DNA of 64,000 nucleotides from Corynebacterium lemuris (GTDB taxonomy: Bacteria; Actinomycetota; Actinomycetes; Mycobacteriales; Mycobacteriaceae), in NCBI RefSeq assembly GCF_024919295.1, contig NZ_JANWTC010000002.1, positions 1 through 64,000 on the forward strand, written 5' to 3'. The notes below the pieces were generated by a model. It searched no databases. It was not told the DNA's origin and saw nothing but the letters and a program-made list of their open reading frames with translations. Every line of letters starts with the position of its first letter. Positions within the stretch are counted from its first letter, which is position 1. Below, one piece after another: positions 17,746 to 27,182 of this stretch. Made by a program: the position numbers and the translations under genes.

Positions 17746-18384
17746 ATGGTTCGACAGCGGATGACGGGCAAGGAACGCCGGGAGCAGCTCATTTCGATCG
17801 GCCGCGAGGTGTTCGCCGAGCGGGGTTTCGAGGGCTCGAGTGTGGAGGAGATCGCAGCCCGCGCCGGGGTATCCAAACCGGTCGTCTACGAACACTTCGG
17901 CGGCAAGGAAGGCCTCTACGCCGTGGTGGTGGACCGGGAGATGATCAGCCTGGAGAAGATCATCACCGAGGCACTGTCGTACGGCCGCTCCCGGGTGCGC
18001 ATCGAGCAGGCCGTCATCGCCCTGCTGACGTACGTGGAGGAGGAAACGGACGGTTTCCTCATCCTGGTGCGGGATCTGGTGCCGGGCCAGGACCAGTCCT
18101 ATGCCACGCTGCTGAACACCGCGGTGGGGCAGGTCTCGCACATCCTGGGGGATTCCTTCACCAGGCAGGGGCTGGACCCGGAGGTGGCGGTCCTCTACGG
18201 CCAGGCGCTGGTGGGCATGGTCTCCATGACCGCCCAGTGGTGGCTGGATGAACGCGAACCCGCCAAGGAGGTCGTGGCGGCGCACATCGTCAACCTGTGC
18301 TGGAACGGGCTGGCGGGAATGAAATCCGCACCGACGTTGTCGGATGGGGTCCAGGAACAGCTGCGGCAGGCAGGGGAGAAGTAG
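17746..18384 (+). CDS. TetR/AcrR-family transcriptional regulator
   Basis: The 212-aa protein has the canonical N-terminal TetR HTH (about 8-55, with VFAERGFEGSSVEEIAARAGVSKPVVYEHFGGKEGLYAVV). The C-terminal domain is all-helical and of unknown ligand. TAGGCT at 17733-17738 lies 7 nt before the ATG, so the gene is probably leaderless. It directly abuts mfd (stop codon then ATG), which implies co-transcription with the repair helicase. Targets are unknown; no obvious palindrome is seen at its own promoter. Confidence 0.9.
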   Translation: MVRQRMTGKERREQLISIGREVFAERGFEGSSVEEIAARAGVSKPVVYEHFGGKEGLYAVVVDREMISLEKIITEALSYGRSRVRIEQAVIALLTYVEEETDGFLILVRDLVPGQDQSYATLLNTAVGQVSHILGDSFTRQGLDPEVAVLYGQALVGMVSMTAQWWLDEREPAKEVVAAHIVNLCWNGLAGMKSAPTLSDGVQEQLRQAGEK

Positions 18385-21300
18385 ATGGTGCAGAAGACTC
18401 CGGCGATGCTGGCTGGCCTGCTCAAGGTCGCGGCGACGGATCCTAAACTCAAGGGCATGGTCGCCAATGTCGGCCAGCGCCGGCTGCACCTGACCGGTAT
18501 CGACCAGGTCCGGCCCTGGGTCGTGGGGACCCTGGCGCACCACGCGCCGGTGCTGCTGGTCACCGCCACCGGCCGCGAGGCGGAGGACCTCACCGCCGAG
18601 CTGCGCGCCATGCTGGGGGAGAAGGTCGTCTGGTTCCCGTCCTGGGAAACCCTGCCGCATGAACGGTTGAGCCCCGGCGTGGACACCATCGGACAGCGCG
18701 CACGCGTGCTCGACCTCATCGGCAGGGGAGAGGTCTCCGTCGTGGTCACCGCCGCCCGCGGTTTCTGCCAGCCCCTGCTGTCGACCGTCGAAGGCCGCGA
18801 ACCGGTCGTGCTCAGGGAGGGCGTGGAGCACGACTTCACGCAGCTGACGGAGGAGCTGGTATTCCGCGCCTACAGCCACGTGGACATGGTGGCCCGGCGC
18901 GGGGAGTTCGCCACCCGCGGCGGCATCCTCGATATCTTCCCCACCACCGCCGACCATCCGGTGCGCGTGGAGTTCTGGGGGGATGAGGTCTCCGACATCC
19001 GCCAGTTCGCCGTCGCCGACCAGCGTACGGACCCGGACGTCGAAGTCGGGTCGGTGGAGATCTACCCGGCCCGCGAGCTGCCCATCACCGAAAAGATCGC
19101 GGAGCGGGCCGCGGAACTGGCGCTGAAGCATCCCGGTAACGCCGCTCTGGTGGAGCTGCTGACGAAGATCTCCGACCGCATTCCGGCGGACGGGATGGAG
19201 GCGCTGATCCCGGCGCTCGTCGATACGCGCATGGTCACCCTGCCGGAGCTGATGCCGGAGCAGACCCACATCGTGCTGGTGGGCCCGGAGAAGATCCGCA
19301 CCCGCATCGCCGACCTGGAGGCCACCGACGCGGAGTTCCTCGCCGCCGGCTGGGAGGCCGCCGCCATGGGCGCCTCGGGCCCCATTGCCGCCGAAGGCCT
19401 GGATCTCGAGTCATCCTCCTACCGGTCCTATGAATCCCTGCAGGTCACCGCGGAGCAGAACGCCCTGCCCTGGTGGACTTTCTCGCCGACTGGCATGTTC
19501 GAGGCGGATGACGCGGAGACCCTGCCCCTGGACTTCGAACCCGGCCCCACCCCGCGTGGCGACGCCACCCAGATCGCCGCGATGATGTCGCTGCTGCTCG
19601 CACACACCACCGACGGCGGCCGCGCCGCCTTCATCGCCCCCGCCCACGGCGCGATCAAACGCATGGTGGACCGTTTCGCGGAGGCCGGCATCCCGGCGAA
19701 GGTGGCCACCCCGGGTTGGGAACCCTCACCCGGTGAGGTCACCCTCTACCAGGCACTCAGCCACGCCGGCGTGGTCTTCCCGAAGGTGCGCAAACACCGT
19801 GACGGGGCCGCGCTGCCCCTGGTCGTGATCACCGAGACCGACCTGACCGGCAACCGCGTCGGCGACATCGCCGGCGCCAAGCGGCGCCCCGCACGCAAGC
19901 GCAACCGCGTGGATCCGCTGGCGCTGAAGACCGGTGACTTCGTCGTGCACGAGACCCACGGCATCGGCCGCTTCCTCAAGATGGCGGAGCGGACGATCCA
20001 CGCGGGCGATGAGACGTCGAGACGCGAGTACATCGTCCTCGAGTACGCGGCGGCGAAACGCGGGCAGCCCGCAGACCAGCTGTGGGTGCCGATGGACTCG
20101 CTCGACCTGCTGAGCAAGTACTCCGGCGGGGAATCACCCACCCTGTCGAAGATGGGCGGCTCCGACTGGAAGAACACCAAGAAGAAGGCGCGTGCCGCAG
20201 TCCGGGAGATCGCGGGCGAACTCGTCGAACTCTACGCCAAGCGGCAGGCCGCGCCGGGCCATGCCTTTGCGCCGGACAACCCCTGGCAGAAGGAGATGGA
20301 GGACAACTTCCCCTTCATCGAGACCGAGGACCAGATGCTGGCCATCGACGCGGTGAAGGAAGACATGGAGTCGCATGTCCCCATGGACCGGGTCATCGTC
20401 GGTGATGTCGGCTACGGCAAGACCGAGGTGGCGGTGCGTGCCGCCTTCAAGGCCGTGCAGGACGGCAAACAGGTCGCGGTGCTCGTGCCCACCACACTGC
20501 TCGCCCAGCAGCACCACTCCACCTTCGAGGAGCGCATGACCGGCTTCCCGGTGACCATCCGTGGCCTGTCCCGTTTCACCTCCACGGCGGAGTCGAAGGA
20601 GATCATCGCGGGGCTGTCCGACGGCAGCGTGGACATCGTCATCGGCACCCACCGGATCCTGCAGACCGGTGTGCACTGGAAGAACCTCGGGCTGATCATC
20701 GTGGACGAGGAGCAGCGCTTCGGCGTCGAGCACAAGGAACACATCAAGGCCCTGCGCACCAACGTCGATGTGCTCACCATGTCGGCCACCCCGATCCCGC
20801 GCACCCTGGAGATGTCGATGGCCGGCATCCGTGAGATGACCACCATCCTCACCCCGCCAGAGGACCGCCACCCCGTGCTCACATATGTGGGCGCACAGGA
20901 GGACAAGCAGATCGCCGCGGCCATCCGCCGCGAGCTGCTCCGCGACGGCCAGGTCTTCTTCATCCACAACAAGGTCGCTGACATCGAGAAGAAGGCCCGC
21001 GAGCTGCGCGACCTTGTACCGGAGGCGCGCATCGTCATCGCCCACGGCCAGATGGGCGAGGAACTGCTGGAGAAGACCGTCCAGGGATTCTGGGACCGGG
21101 AATTTGATGTGCTGGTGTGCACCACCATCGTGGAGACCGGCCTGGACATCGCCAACGCCAACACCCTCATCGTGGAGAACGCCCACCACATGGGCCTGTC
21201 CCAGCTGCACCAGCTGCGCGGGCGCGTGGGCCGGTCCCGGGAACGCGGTTACGCCTACTTCCTCTACCCGAAGGGCGCCACCCTCACCGAGACCTCCTAT

Positions 21301-22062
21301 GACCGGCTGGCCACCATCGCCCAGCACAACGACCTCGGTGCCGGCATGGCCGTGGCCATGAAGGACCTGGAGATGCGTGGCGCCGGCAACGTCCTCGGTG
21401 CACAGCAGTCCGGACACATCGCCGGCGTCGGCTTCGACCTCTACGTCCGCCTCGTCGGCGAGGCCGTGGAGGCCTATAAGGCGCTGGCCCGGGGTGAGGT
21501 CATCGACGCCACCGACCAGGGACCGAAGGAGATCCGCATCGACCTGCCCGTCGACGCCCACATCCCCGAGGCCTACATCAACTCCGAGCGCCTGCGCCTG
21601 GAGGTCTACCGCAAGCTCGCGGCCTCCGCGACGGAGGTGGACCTGCGCCTGGCGGTCGAGGAGATGGAGGACCGTTTCGGCCCCGTCCCGGAGCCGGTGT
21701 CCATGCTGCTGGCCGTGGCACGCCTGCGCCACCAGGCCCGTAACGCCGGAATCTCCGACATCATCGTCCAGGGCACCCGCATCAAGGTCGGCCCCGTCGA
21801 CCTGCCGGACTCGAAGCAGGTACGCCTCAAGCGGCTCTTCCCGGGTTCGAACTACCGGGCCGCCGCCAAGGCCATCCAGCTGCCCTTCCCCAAGGCCAGC
21901 CGCGGTGCAGGCCAGCCCAACCTGCGCGATGTGGAGCTGCTGCAGTGGATGGCGGACTTCCTCACCGCCATGTTCGAGGCTGAGGAGACCGATGTGACCG
22001 GCGGTGCGAAGCCGGATCCGGGGAAGGCGAAGAAAAAGCGGGTGTTCAGCATCAGCGAATAG
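18385..22062 (+). CDS. mfd: Transcription-repair coupling factor
   Basis: Mfd displaces stalled RNA polymerase and recruits UvrA for strand-specific excision repair. The 1225-aa protein has the UvrB-like N-terminal domains (SWETLPHERLSP; RGEFATRGGILDIFP). The RNAP-interacting domain follows (GDFVVHETHGIGRFLKM, about 512-528). The SF2 translocase has Walker A GDVGYGKTEVA (about 674), DEEQRFGVEHKEH for motif II, TMSATPIPRTLEMSM for motif III, then the TRG motif region and the C-terminal domain. Length and motifs are normal. It starts immediately after the TetR gene stop codon. Confidence 0.97.
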   Translation: MVQKTPAMLAGLLKVAATDPKLKGMVANVGQRRLHLTGIDQVRPWVVGTLAHHAPVLLVTATGREAEDLTAELRAMLGEKVVWFPSWETLPHERLSPGVDTIGQRARVLDLIGRGEVSVVVTAARGFCQPLLSTVEGREPVVLREGVEHDFTQLTEELVFRAYSHVDMVARRGEFATRGGILDIFPTTADHPVRVEFWGDEVSDIRQFAVADQRTDPDVEVGSVEIYPARELPITEKIAERAAELALKHPGNAALVELLTKISDRIPADGMEALIPALVDTRMVTLPELMPEQTHIVLVGPEKIRTRIADLEATDAEFLAAGWEAAAMGASGPIAAEGLDLESSSYRSYESLQVTAEQNALPWWTFSPTGMFEADDAETLPLDFEPGPTPRGDATQIAAMMSLLLAHTTDGGRAAFIAPAHGAIKRMVDRFAEAGIPAKVATPGWEPSPGEVTLYQALSHAGVVFPKVRKHRDGAALPLVVITETDLTGNRVGDIAGAKRRPARKRNRVDPLALKTGDFVVHETHGIGRFLKMAERTIHAGDETSRREYIVLEYAAAKRGQPADQLWVPMDSLDLLSKYSGGESPTLSKMGGSDWKNTKKKARAAVREIAGELVELYAKRQAAPGHAFAPDNPWQKEMEDNFPFIETEDQMLAIDAVKEDMESHVPMDRVIVGDVGYGKTEVAVRAAFKAVQDGKQVAVLVPTTLLAQQHHSTFEERMTGFPVTIRGLSRFTSTAESKEIIAGLSDGSVDIVIGTHRILQTGVHWKNLGLIIVDEEQRFGVEHKEHIKALRTNVDVLTMSATPIPRTLEMSMAGIREMTTILTPPEDRHPVLTYVGAQEDKQIAAAIRRELLRDGQVFFIHNKVADIEKKARELRDLVPEARIVIAHGQMGEELLEKTVQGFWDREFDVLVCTTIVETGLDIANANTLIVENAHHMGLSQLHQLRGRVGRSRERGYAYFLYPKGATLTETSYDRLATIAQHNDLGAGMAVAMKDLEMRGAGNVLGAQQSGHIAGVGFDLYVRLVGEAVEAYKALARGEVIDATDQGPKEIRIDLPVDAHIPEAYINSERLRLEVYRKLAASATEVDLRLAVEEMEDRFGPVPEPVSMLLAVARLRHQARNAGISDIIVQGTRIKVGPVDLPDSKQVRLKRLFPGSNYRAAAKAIQLPFPKASRGAGQPNLRDVELLQWMADFLTAMFEAEETDVTGGAKPDPGKAKKKRVFSISE

Positions 22063-22105
22063 GGGTGGGTTTTCTCTCCCAGTACGGTCACCACCGGTGG
22101 TAGCT

Positions 22106-22711
22106 TCAGATCAGGCGCCGTTCTCGGGCGACGGTGATTGCTGCTGTCCGGTTTTCCACGCCGAGCTTCTGATAGATGTGTACCAGGTGGGTCTTTACCG
22201 TTGCCTCGGAAATGAACAGCGATCTGGCTAATTCCCTGTTCGATGCCCCGGTGGAGAGTGCCTGGACAATCTCGATCTCCCGCGCCGAGAGCGCCTGCTG
22301 CGGTTTGTCCACCCGCTCCATGAGTGCTGCGGCCACCTCCGGGGAAAGCGTGCGACGACCCTCGGCGGTGGCGATCACTGCGTCATGGAGCATCTGCTCG
22401 GGTGCATCCTTGAGCAGATAGCCCAGAGCGCCTGCCTCGATGGCCGCCACGATATCAGCCTCCGTGTCATAGGTGGTCAGGATCAGCACCGGTGGGCCAC
22501 CGGCCTCCCTGAGTTTTCGTGCGGCGGTGATCCCGTCCATGGCGGGCATCTGGATGTCCATCACCACCACGTCAACCTCCTCGGCCGGTGTCAACGCAGC
22601 CTGTCCGGTAGCCCCCTCGGCCACCACGGTGATGTCAGTGAAGCTGTCCAGGATCGTGCGCAGTCCGGCGCGGACCACCGGGTGGTCATCGATGAGCATC
22701 ACGCGGATCAT
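22106..22711 (-). CDS. NarL/LuxR-family response regulator, ChrA/HrrA-like
   Basis: The 201-aa protein begins MIRVMLIDDHPVVRAGLRTI and has the receiver domain with acidic pocket (DD at 8-9), the phospho-acceptor Asp in VVMDIQMPAMDG (about 54) and Lys in LLKDAPEQ (about 102). A C-terminal LuxR HTH is present (LSAREIEIVQALSTGASNRELARSLFISEATVKTHL). ATGA overlap with the kinase gene shows translational coupling. ATG at 22711 is the start; the frame upstream is kinase-gene shadow. The kinase gene is divergent from an exporter, the layout known for ChrSA-HrtBA heme control in corynebacteria. Confidence 0.85.
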   Translation of the reverse strand: MIRVMLIDDHPVVRAGLRTILDSFTDITVVAEGATGQAALTPAEEVDVVVMDIQMPAMDGITAARKLREAGGPPVLILTTYDTEADIVAAIEAGALGYLLKDAPEQMLHDAVIATAEGRRTLSPEVAAALMERVDKPQQALSAREIEIVQALSTGASNRELARSLFISEATVKTHLVHIYQKLGVENRTAAITVARERRLI

Positions 22712-23994
22712 CAGATCTCCTTCTGGGATGAGCGGGCAGATGTCAACGGAATCTGTATCGCCAGCACGGTGCCTTCCCCCGGTTCGGATTCGATCGTGAG
22801 ATGACCGCTGAGCGCAGCCAGGCGCCGGGACAGGCCCTGCAGACCATAGCTGTTGGTTCCCACGGTAGCCGGATCGAATCCGGCGCCGTCGTCGAAGACA
22901 TCCAGGGTCAGTTCCAGGTCCCATACCGCCAGGGTGACCACCACGGTGTCCGCGGCAGCGTGTTTGACCACGTTCGTGAGCGCTTCCTGGCACGCCCGTA
23001 CTACTGCGGTGGCGACTGTTTCCGGCAGTTCCCGGTGCACGTCGCCGGCCAACTGCAGCGAGATCAGCGGGGCCTTGCCCAGAGCCTGCTGCCGATCCTC
23101 GACCCTGCGGATGACCTCCCGCAGAGCGGTCGGCAGATCAGCAGCCAGGGAAGGGGCGGCGAGATCGCGGACGAAGCGACGTGCCTCCGCGAGATTATCG
23201 CCCGCCGCCCCTTCGATCGTCTCCAGCTGCTGGAAGGTGACTGCCGCATCACCCTGACGCAGGCTGTTGGCGGCGGCCCGGGAAACCAGCAGAATCGAGG
23301 ATAACCCCTGGGCCACGGTGTCATGGATCTCCCGGGACAACCGCTCGCGCTCCTCCAGCCGACCCGCCTGGTGTTCACTCAAGGCCAGTTCCTCGCGGGT
23401 GGTGCGCAGCTGCTCGGCCACCTGCTGATGGTGGCGGGCCTCCGAGTGCAGGGCGCGGTAGGTGTAGTAGGCGGCCACGGCGAAAACCGCTCCGATCAAC
23501 GGGCCGATAACCGCGGAGATCCCCCACCCCTCCGGATGCAGGAGGGCGGGGCCGAAGGCCGCGACCGCCCACAGCACCACCACCGCCATCAGTCCCATGC
23601 CCCGCGACAGCAGGTGAAGAAAGAGGAATACCAGCGGAAAGAGCAGCCAGACGAAATCCGGGCTGTAGAAGACCAGTCCGATCCACAACACCGTCACCGC
23701 CACCAACCACCATGGTGCACTCGACAACGGGTTGAGCGGGGTGTGCCCCCGGGCAAACCGGCCCTCCCAGAGGGTGCCCAGCAGATAGACCACCGCCAGG
23801 GTGCAGGCCAGCGGCAGCACCGGGGTGGTGTTCACGCGGACCCAGTCGTCGGCGAGGTAGCGCAGCAGTCCGAAGGCCAGCAGAAACGCGAACATCATAT
23901 GCAGGGCCACCCGCAGCAGCAACAGCAGCTGCACCAGGGGGCGGGTGGAATCGGCGCCTGAAGCTGCGGTGGTGGCCGGGTCTGCGGTGCTCAC
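22711..23994 (-). CDS. Sensor histidine kinase, ChrS/HrrS-like
   Basis: The 427-aa membrane kinase has about six N-terminal helices (about 20-165), a short coiled linker, then HisKA_3 with the H-box LSREIHDTVAQGLSSILLVS (His about 220). The HATPase domain has the N-box CQEALTNVVKHA, and G-boxes DDGAGFDP and GLQGLSRRLAAL. The start is GTG at 23994, with TAGCCT 8 nt upstream on the minus strand, so leaderless. ChrS-type kinases sense heme in the membrane. Assignment to heme rests on operon layout; another membrane stress is possible. Confidence 0.78.
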   Translation of the reverse strand: MSTADPATTAASGADSTRPLVQLLLLLRVALHMMFAFLLAFGLLRYLADDWVRVNTTPVLPLACTLAVVYLLGTLWEGRFARGHTPLNPLSSAPWWLVAVTVLWIGLVFYSPDFVWLLFPLVFLFLHLLSRGMGLMAVVVLWAVAAFGPALLHPEGWGISAVIGPLIGAVFAVAAYYTYRALHSEARHHQQVAEQLRTTREELALSEHQAGRLEERERLSREIHDTVAQGLSSILLVSRAAANSLRQGDAAVTFQQLETIEGAAGDNLAEARRFVRDLAAPSLAADLPTALREVIRRVEDRQQALGKAPLISLQLAGDVHRELPETVATAVVRACQEALTNVVKHAAADTVVVTLAVWDLELTLDVFDDGAGFDPATVGTNSYGLQGLSRRLAALSGHLTIESEPGEGTVLAIQIPLTSARSSQKEI

Positions 23995-24022
23995 AGCACC
24001 TCAGGCTAGTCCAGCACCGGGG

Positions 24023-24058
24023 TGAACCCAATCAACCGGATGGATGACCCGGGGTTCA
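24023..24058. promoter_or_regulatory. Inverted repeat between the kinase and the ABC exporter
   Basis: TGAACCC (24023-24029) and GGGTTCA (24052-24058) form a perfect 7-bp inverted repeat with 22 bp between the arms, in the 151-bp divergent promoter region. It may be the response-regulator site or part of the exporter leader. Confidence 0.35.
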
Positions 24059-24145
24059 ACGAGATGCCCGATGTATGTGCTGACCTGGGTGAAGACAATG
24101 GGAACCAGCAGGCAACCGATCTTTCAACCAGGGAAGGCACCGTAC

Positions 24146-25225
24146 ATGTTTCTCGGTCTCCGTGACCTCGTCCACGCCAGAGGGCGGTTCACTCTCATTG
24201 GCATGGTGGTGGGACTCATCACTCTCCTGCTGGTCATGCTCACCGGCCTGACCGGTGGACTAGGCCAGCAGAACACCTCCGCCCTGGAAGAACTGGACCC
24301 CGGCCGCTACGTATTCGCCGCCACCAACCCGGGCGCAGGGGAAGTGGAAATCTCCTTCACCGACAGCCAGGTCAACAGCGAACTGGTTGAGCAGTGGCAG
24401 ACCATGAGCGGAATTGACACGGTCGTGCCCCTCGGTGCCACCCAGACCCGCCTGGAGGCCACCGGGACATCATCAGTCGCGGTGCTCGGTCTACCCACCG
24501 GCACGCAGGTGCCCGGCGGTGAGCAGATCGGCGAGGGCGTCGTCCTGTCCGGGTCGATTGCGGAGGCGCAGGGCATCACCGTCGGTGAGACCGTCACCCT
24601 GGGCGGCCGGGATGTGGCAGTCACCGGGATCACCACCGATGAGTTCTACTCCCACAGCCCCGTGGTGTGGGCGGACACTGGCACCTGGACGGAGGTGGCG
24701 CATGTCGGCAACGGTGTCATCGGCACGGTGCTGATGGTCGACGGCTCGCTGGACAAGGATGCCTGGGACGCTGCGGCAGCCACCACCGGTACCGCGGCCG
24801 TGAGCACCAGGGGAGCGTTTGCCGGTCTGCCCGCCTACAGCTCGGAACAGGGCTCACTGGTGGCCATGCAGGGCTTCCTCTACGTAATCTCCGCGCTGGT
24901 CACCGTCTCCTTCCTCACCGTCTGGACCATCCAGCGCACCCGCGACCTGTCCATCCTGCGCGCCCTCGGCGCCTCCGGGCGCTATCTGCTGCGCGACGCC
25001 CTCGGCCAGTCCGCCGTCATCCTGGTGATCGGCACCCTCTCCGGGGCCCTCCTCGGCTGGGGCCTGGGCACCGCGGCCGGACAGGCCGTCCCATTCGAAT
25101 TGAACGTGGCCAACGTGGCCGGCCCCGCCGTCGGCATCTGGCTGCTGGGAATCCTCGGCGCCTTCTTCGCCACCCGCAGGGTTTCCCGGGTTGACCCCCT
25201 GATCGCACTCGGAGGTAACGCATAA
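24146..25225 (+). CDS. ABC exporter permease, FtsX-like (HrtB-like heme exporter)
   Basis: The 359-aa permease has one N-terminal helix (FTLIGMVVGLITLLLVMLTGL), a large extracytoplasmic domain (about 45-225) and three C-terminal helices of the FtsX/MacB type. ATG at 24146 (MFLGLRDLVHARGRF) is the likely start: the preceding 34 open codons look non-coding, and AGGGAAGG lies upstream. It abuts the ATPase gene (stop then ATG). HrtBA exports excess heme in Gram-positive bacteria; the match to HrtB is inferred from fold, size and the divergent kinase/regulator pair. Confidence 0.75.
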   Translation: MFLGLRDLVHARGRFTLIGMVVGLITLLLVMLTGLTGGLGQQNTSALEELDPGRYVFAATNPGAGEVEISFTDSQVNSELVEQWQTMSGIDTVVPLGATQTRLEATGTSSVAVLGLPTGTQVPGGEQIGEGVVLSGSIAEAQGITVGETVTLGGRDVAVTGITTDEFYSHSPVVWADTGTWTEVAHVGNGVIGTVLMVDGSLDKDAWDAAAATTGTAAVSTRGAFAGLPAYSSEQGSLVAMQGFLYVISALVTVSFLTVWTIQRTRDLSILRALGASGRYLLRDALGQSAVILVIGTLSGALLGWGLGTAAGQAVPFELNVANVAGPAVGIWLLGILGAFFATRRVSRVDPLIALGGNA

Positions 25226-25939
25226 ATGTCCCTCGCCACCGCCCTCAAGACCCAACTGGAGATCGTCGACGCCCGGGTGGTCTACCCGGACGGCACCGGA
25301 ACCGTAACCGCCCTGGGCGGGGTGTCCATGACCGCCCGCACCGGTGAGATGACCGCCATCATCGGCGAGTCCGGTTCCGGCAAGTCCACCCTGCTCTCCG
25401 TCGCGGCAGCGCTGGTCTCCCCCGACTCCGGCACGGTGACCGTTGCCGGTGAGCGCGTGGACGGCCGCGATGAGACCGAACGGGCCCGTATCCGCCGCGA
25501 GCACATCGGTTTCATCTTCCAGCAACCCAACCTCGTCGCCTCACTCAGTGCCCGCGATCAGCTCCTGTTGACTGACCACATCCGGGGCGTGCGCGGTAAG
25601 CAGCTGCGCCGTCGTAGTCAGCATGCTGATGATCTTCTCGACCGCGTGGGACTGGGTGGATTCGGCAATCGCCGGATGCACCAGCTCTCCGGGGGCCAAC
25701 GCCAGCGTGTCAACATCGCCCGGGCGCTGATGGGGGAGCCTGAACTCCTGCTCGCCGATGAACCAACCTCTGCGTTGGACCATCAGCTCTCCCACGAGAT
25801 CGTGGACCTGCTGCGCTCCCTGACACTGGACCTCGGTTCCGCCACAGTTATGGTGACCCACAGTCGCAGTCTGCTGCCGGCGATGGATCATGTCGTCGAG
25901 ATCTCCGACGGCCGTATACTGCCCGGAGCCGGGTGTTAA
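25226..25939 (+). CDS. ABC transporter ATP-binding protein (HrtA-like)
   Basis: The 237-aa ATPase of the MacB/LolD group has Walker A GESGSGKST (about 47-55), Q-loop FIFQQPNL, signature LSGGQRQRV (about 153), Walker B LLLADEPTSALD and the H-loop MVTHSRSLL. It energises the permease encoded just upstream. The pair ends at a strong bidirectional terminator. Confidence 0.85.
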   Translation: MSLATALKTQLEIVDARVVYPDGTGTVTALGGVSMTARTGEMTAIIGESGSGKSTLLSVAAALVSPDSGTVTVAGERVDGRDETERARIRREHIGFIFQQPNLVASLSARDQLLLTDHIRGVRGKQLRRRSQHADDLLDRVGLGGFGNRRMHQLSGGQRQRVNIARALMGEPELLLADEPTSALDHQLSHEIVDLLRSLTLDLGSATVMVTHSRSLLPAMDHVVEISDGRILPGAGC

Positions 25940-26003
25940 GCGACCTCCACCTGCCGGGGACCTCCCTCCCGAGCACGTGCCCGTGCCGGGCGAACAACGG
26001 AAA

Positions 26004-26032
26004 AAACCGGTTCCCTCACGGGGAACCGGTTT
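26004..26032. terminator. Bidirectional terminator between the exporter and nadA
   Basis: AAACCGGTTCCC pairs with GGGAACCGGTTT around a short loop. T-rich sequence follows on the plus side and an A-rich run precedes it, so it can serve both convergent genes. Confidence 0.85.
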
Positions 26033-26050
26033 CATCATTTGGGGGCAGGC

Positions 26051-27094
26051 TTATTCGCCGAGTCCGGACTGTCCGACGGCGATCATGCGCTCCAGCGACT
26101 GACGGGCGGCGTCGGCGGTCTCCGCCGGGACATCCACCTCATCGGTGCCCAGCGCGAGGGCACGCAGCAGGGCCGCCGGGGTGATCATCTTCATGTAGCT
26201 GCAGGAAGCGCGTTCATTGACCGGCTGGAAGTCGATCTCGGGGGCGGTCTGGCGCAGCTGGTGGAGCATACCCACCTCGGTGGCCACGAGCACGGTGCCG
26301 GTGCCCTGGTTCTTGGCCTCGTCGATCATCTGGCCGGTGGAGAGCAGGTGGACGCGGTCGGCGTCGACGAGCCCCTCGCCGGCGAGGTAGATGGCGGAGT
26401 TCGCGCAGCCGCACTCCGGGTGGATGTAGAGGTCCGCATCCGGGTTCGCCTCGGTGATCTCGACGAGGTCGCGGCCGGAGATGCCGGCGTGGACGTGGCA
26501 CTCGCCGGCCCAGATGCGGATGTTCTCCCGACCGGACTCGCGCTTGACGTGCGCACCGAGGAACTGGTCCGGGTTGAAGAGGATCTCCTTGTCCGCCGGC
26601 AGGGAGTTGACGATGTCCACCGCGTTGGAGGAGGTGCAGCACACGTCGGTCAGCGCCTTCACCTCGGCGGTGGTGTTGACGTAGGAGACGACCAGCGCCT
26701 CAGGGTGCTCGTCCTTCCACTCCTGCAGCTGCTCGGCGGTGATGGAATCAGCCAGGGAGCAGCCGGCGCGCTCATCGGGGATGAGGACGGTCTTCTCAGG
26801 AGAGAGGATCTTCGCGGACTCGGCCATGAAGTGGACGCCACAGAAGACGATGACGTCGGCGTCGGTGGTCGCGGCGATACGCGACAGACCGAGGGAATCA
26901 CCCGTGAAGTGGGCGATGTCCTGGATCTCCGGGATCTCGTAGTTGTGGGCGAGGATGACGGCGTTGCGTTCGGCGGCGAGACGCCGGACCTCGGCAGCCC
27001 ATTCCTCATCCGCCTCGAGACCGGTCCAGCCTTCGGGACCGTCGACAATCTTGTCGAGTAGCGGTGATGCGAGCGGTGACAGTTTGTTGACCAC
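26051..27094 (-). CDS. nadA: Quinolinate synthase
   Basis: Condenses iminoaspartate with dihydroxyacetone phosphate to quinolinate for NAD synthesis; contains a 4Fe-4S cluster. The 347-aa protein shows [20 protein letters not shown], the [12 protein letters not shown] strand, [23 protein letters not shown], and the cluster cysteines in CCTSSNA, HPECGC and the C-terminal ERASCSYM. The start is GTG at 27094 with AGGAG 9 nt upstream. A -10-like TGATAATT lies on the minus strand near 27131-27138. nadC and nadB are not adjacent: the gene is followed by a terminator. Confidence 0.95.
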   Translation of the reverse strand: MVNKLSPLASPLLDKIVDGPEGWTGLEADEEWAAEVRRLAAERNAVILAHNYEIPEIQDIAHFTGDSLGLSRIAATTDADVIVFCGVHFMAESAKILSPEKTVLIPDERAGCSLADSITAEQLQEWKDEHPEALVVSYVNTTAEVKALTDVCCTSSNAVDIVNSLPADKEILFNPDQFLGAHVKRESGRENIRIWAGECHVHAGISGRDLVEITEANPDADLYIHPECGCANSAIYLAGEGLVDADRVHLLSTGQMIDEAKNQGTGTVLVATEVGMLHQLRQTAPEIDFQPVNERASCSYMKMITPAALLRALALGTDEVDVPAETADAARQSLERMIAVGQSGLGE

Positions 27095-27182
27095 GGTTGG
27101 TTTCTCCTGTTAGCCGGGTGAGACGGGACAATTATCACAGACAACCACTCGCCGGAGGAAATATATCTCCACCCGGGGAATC

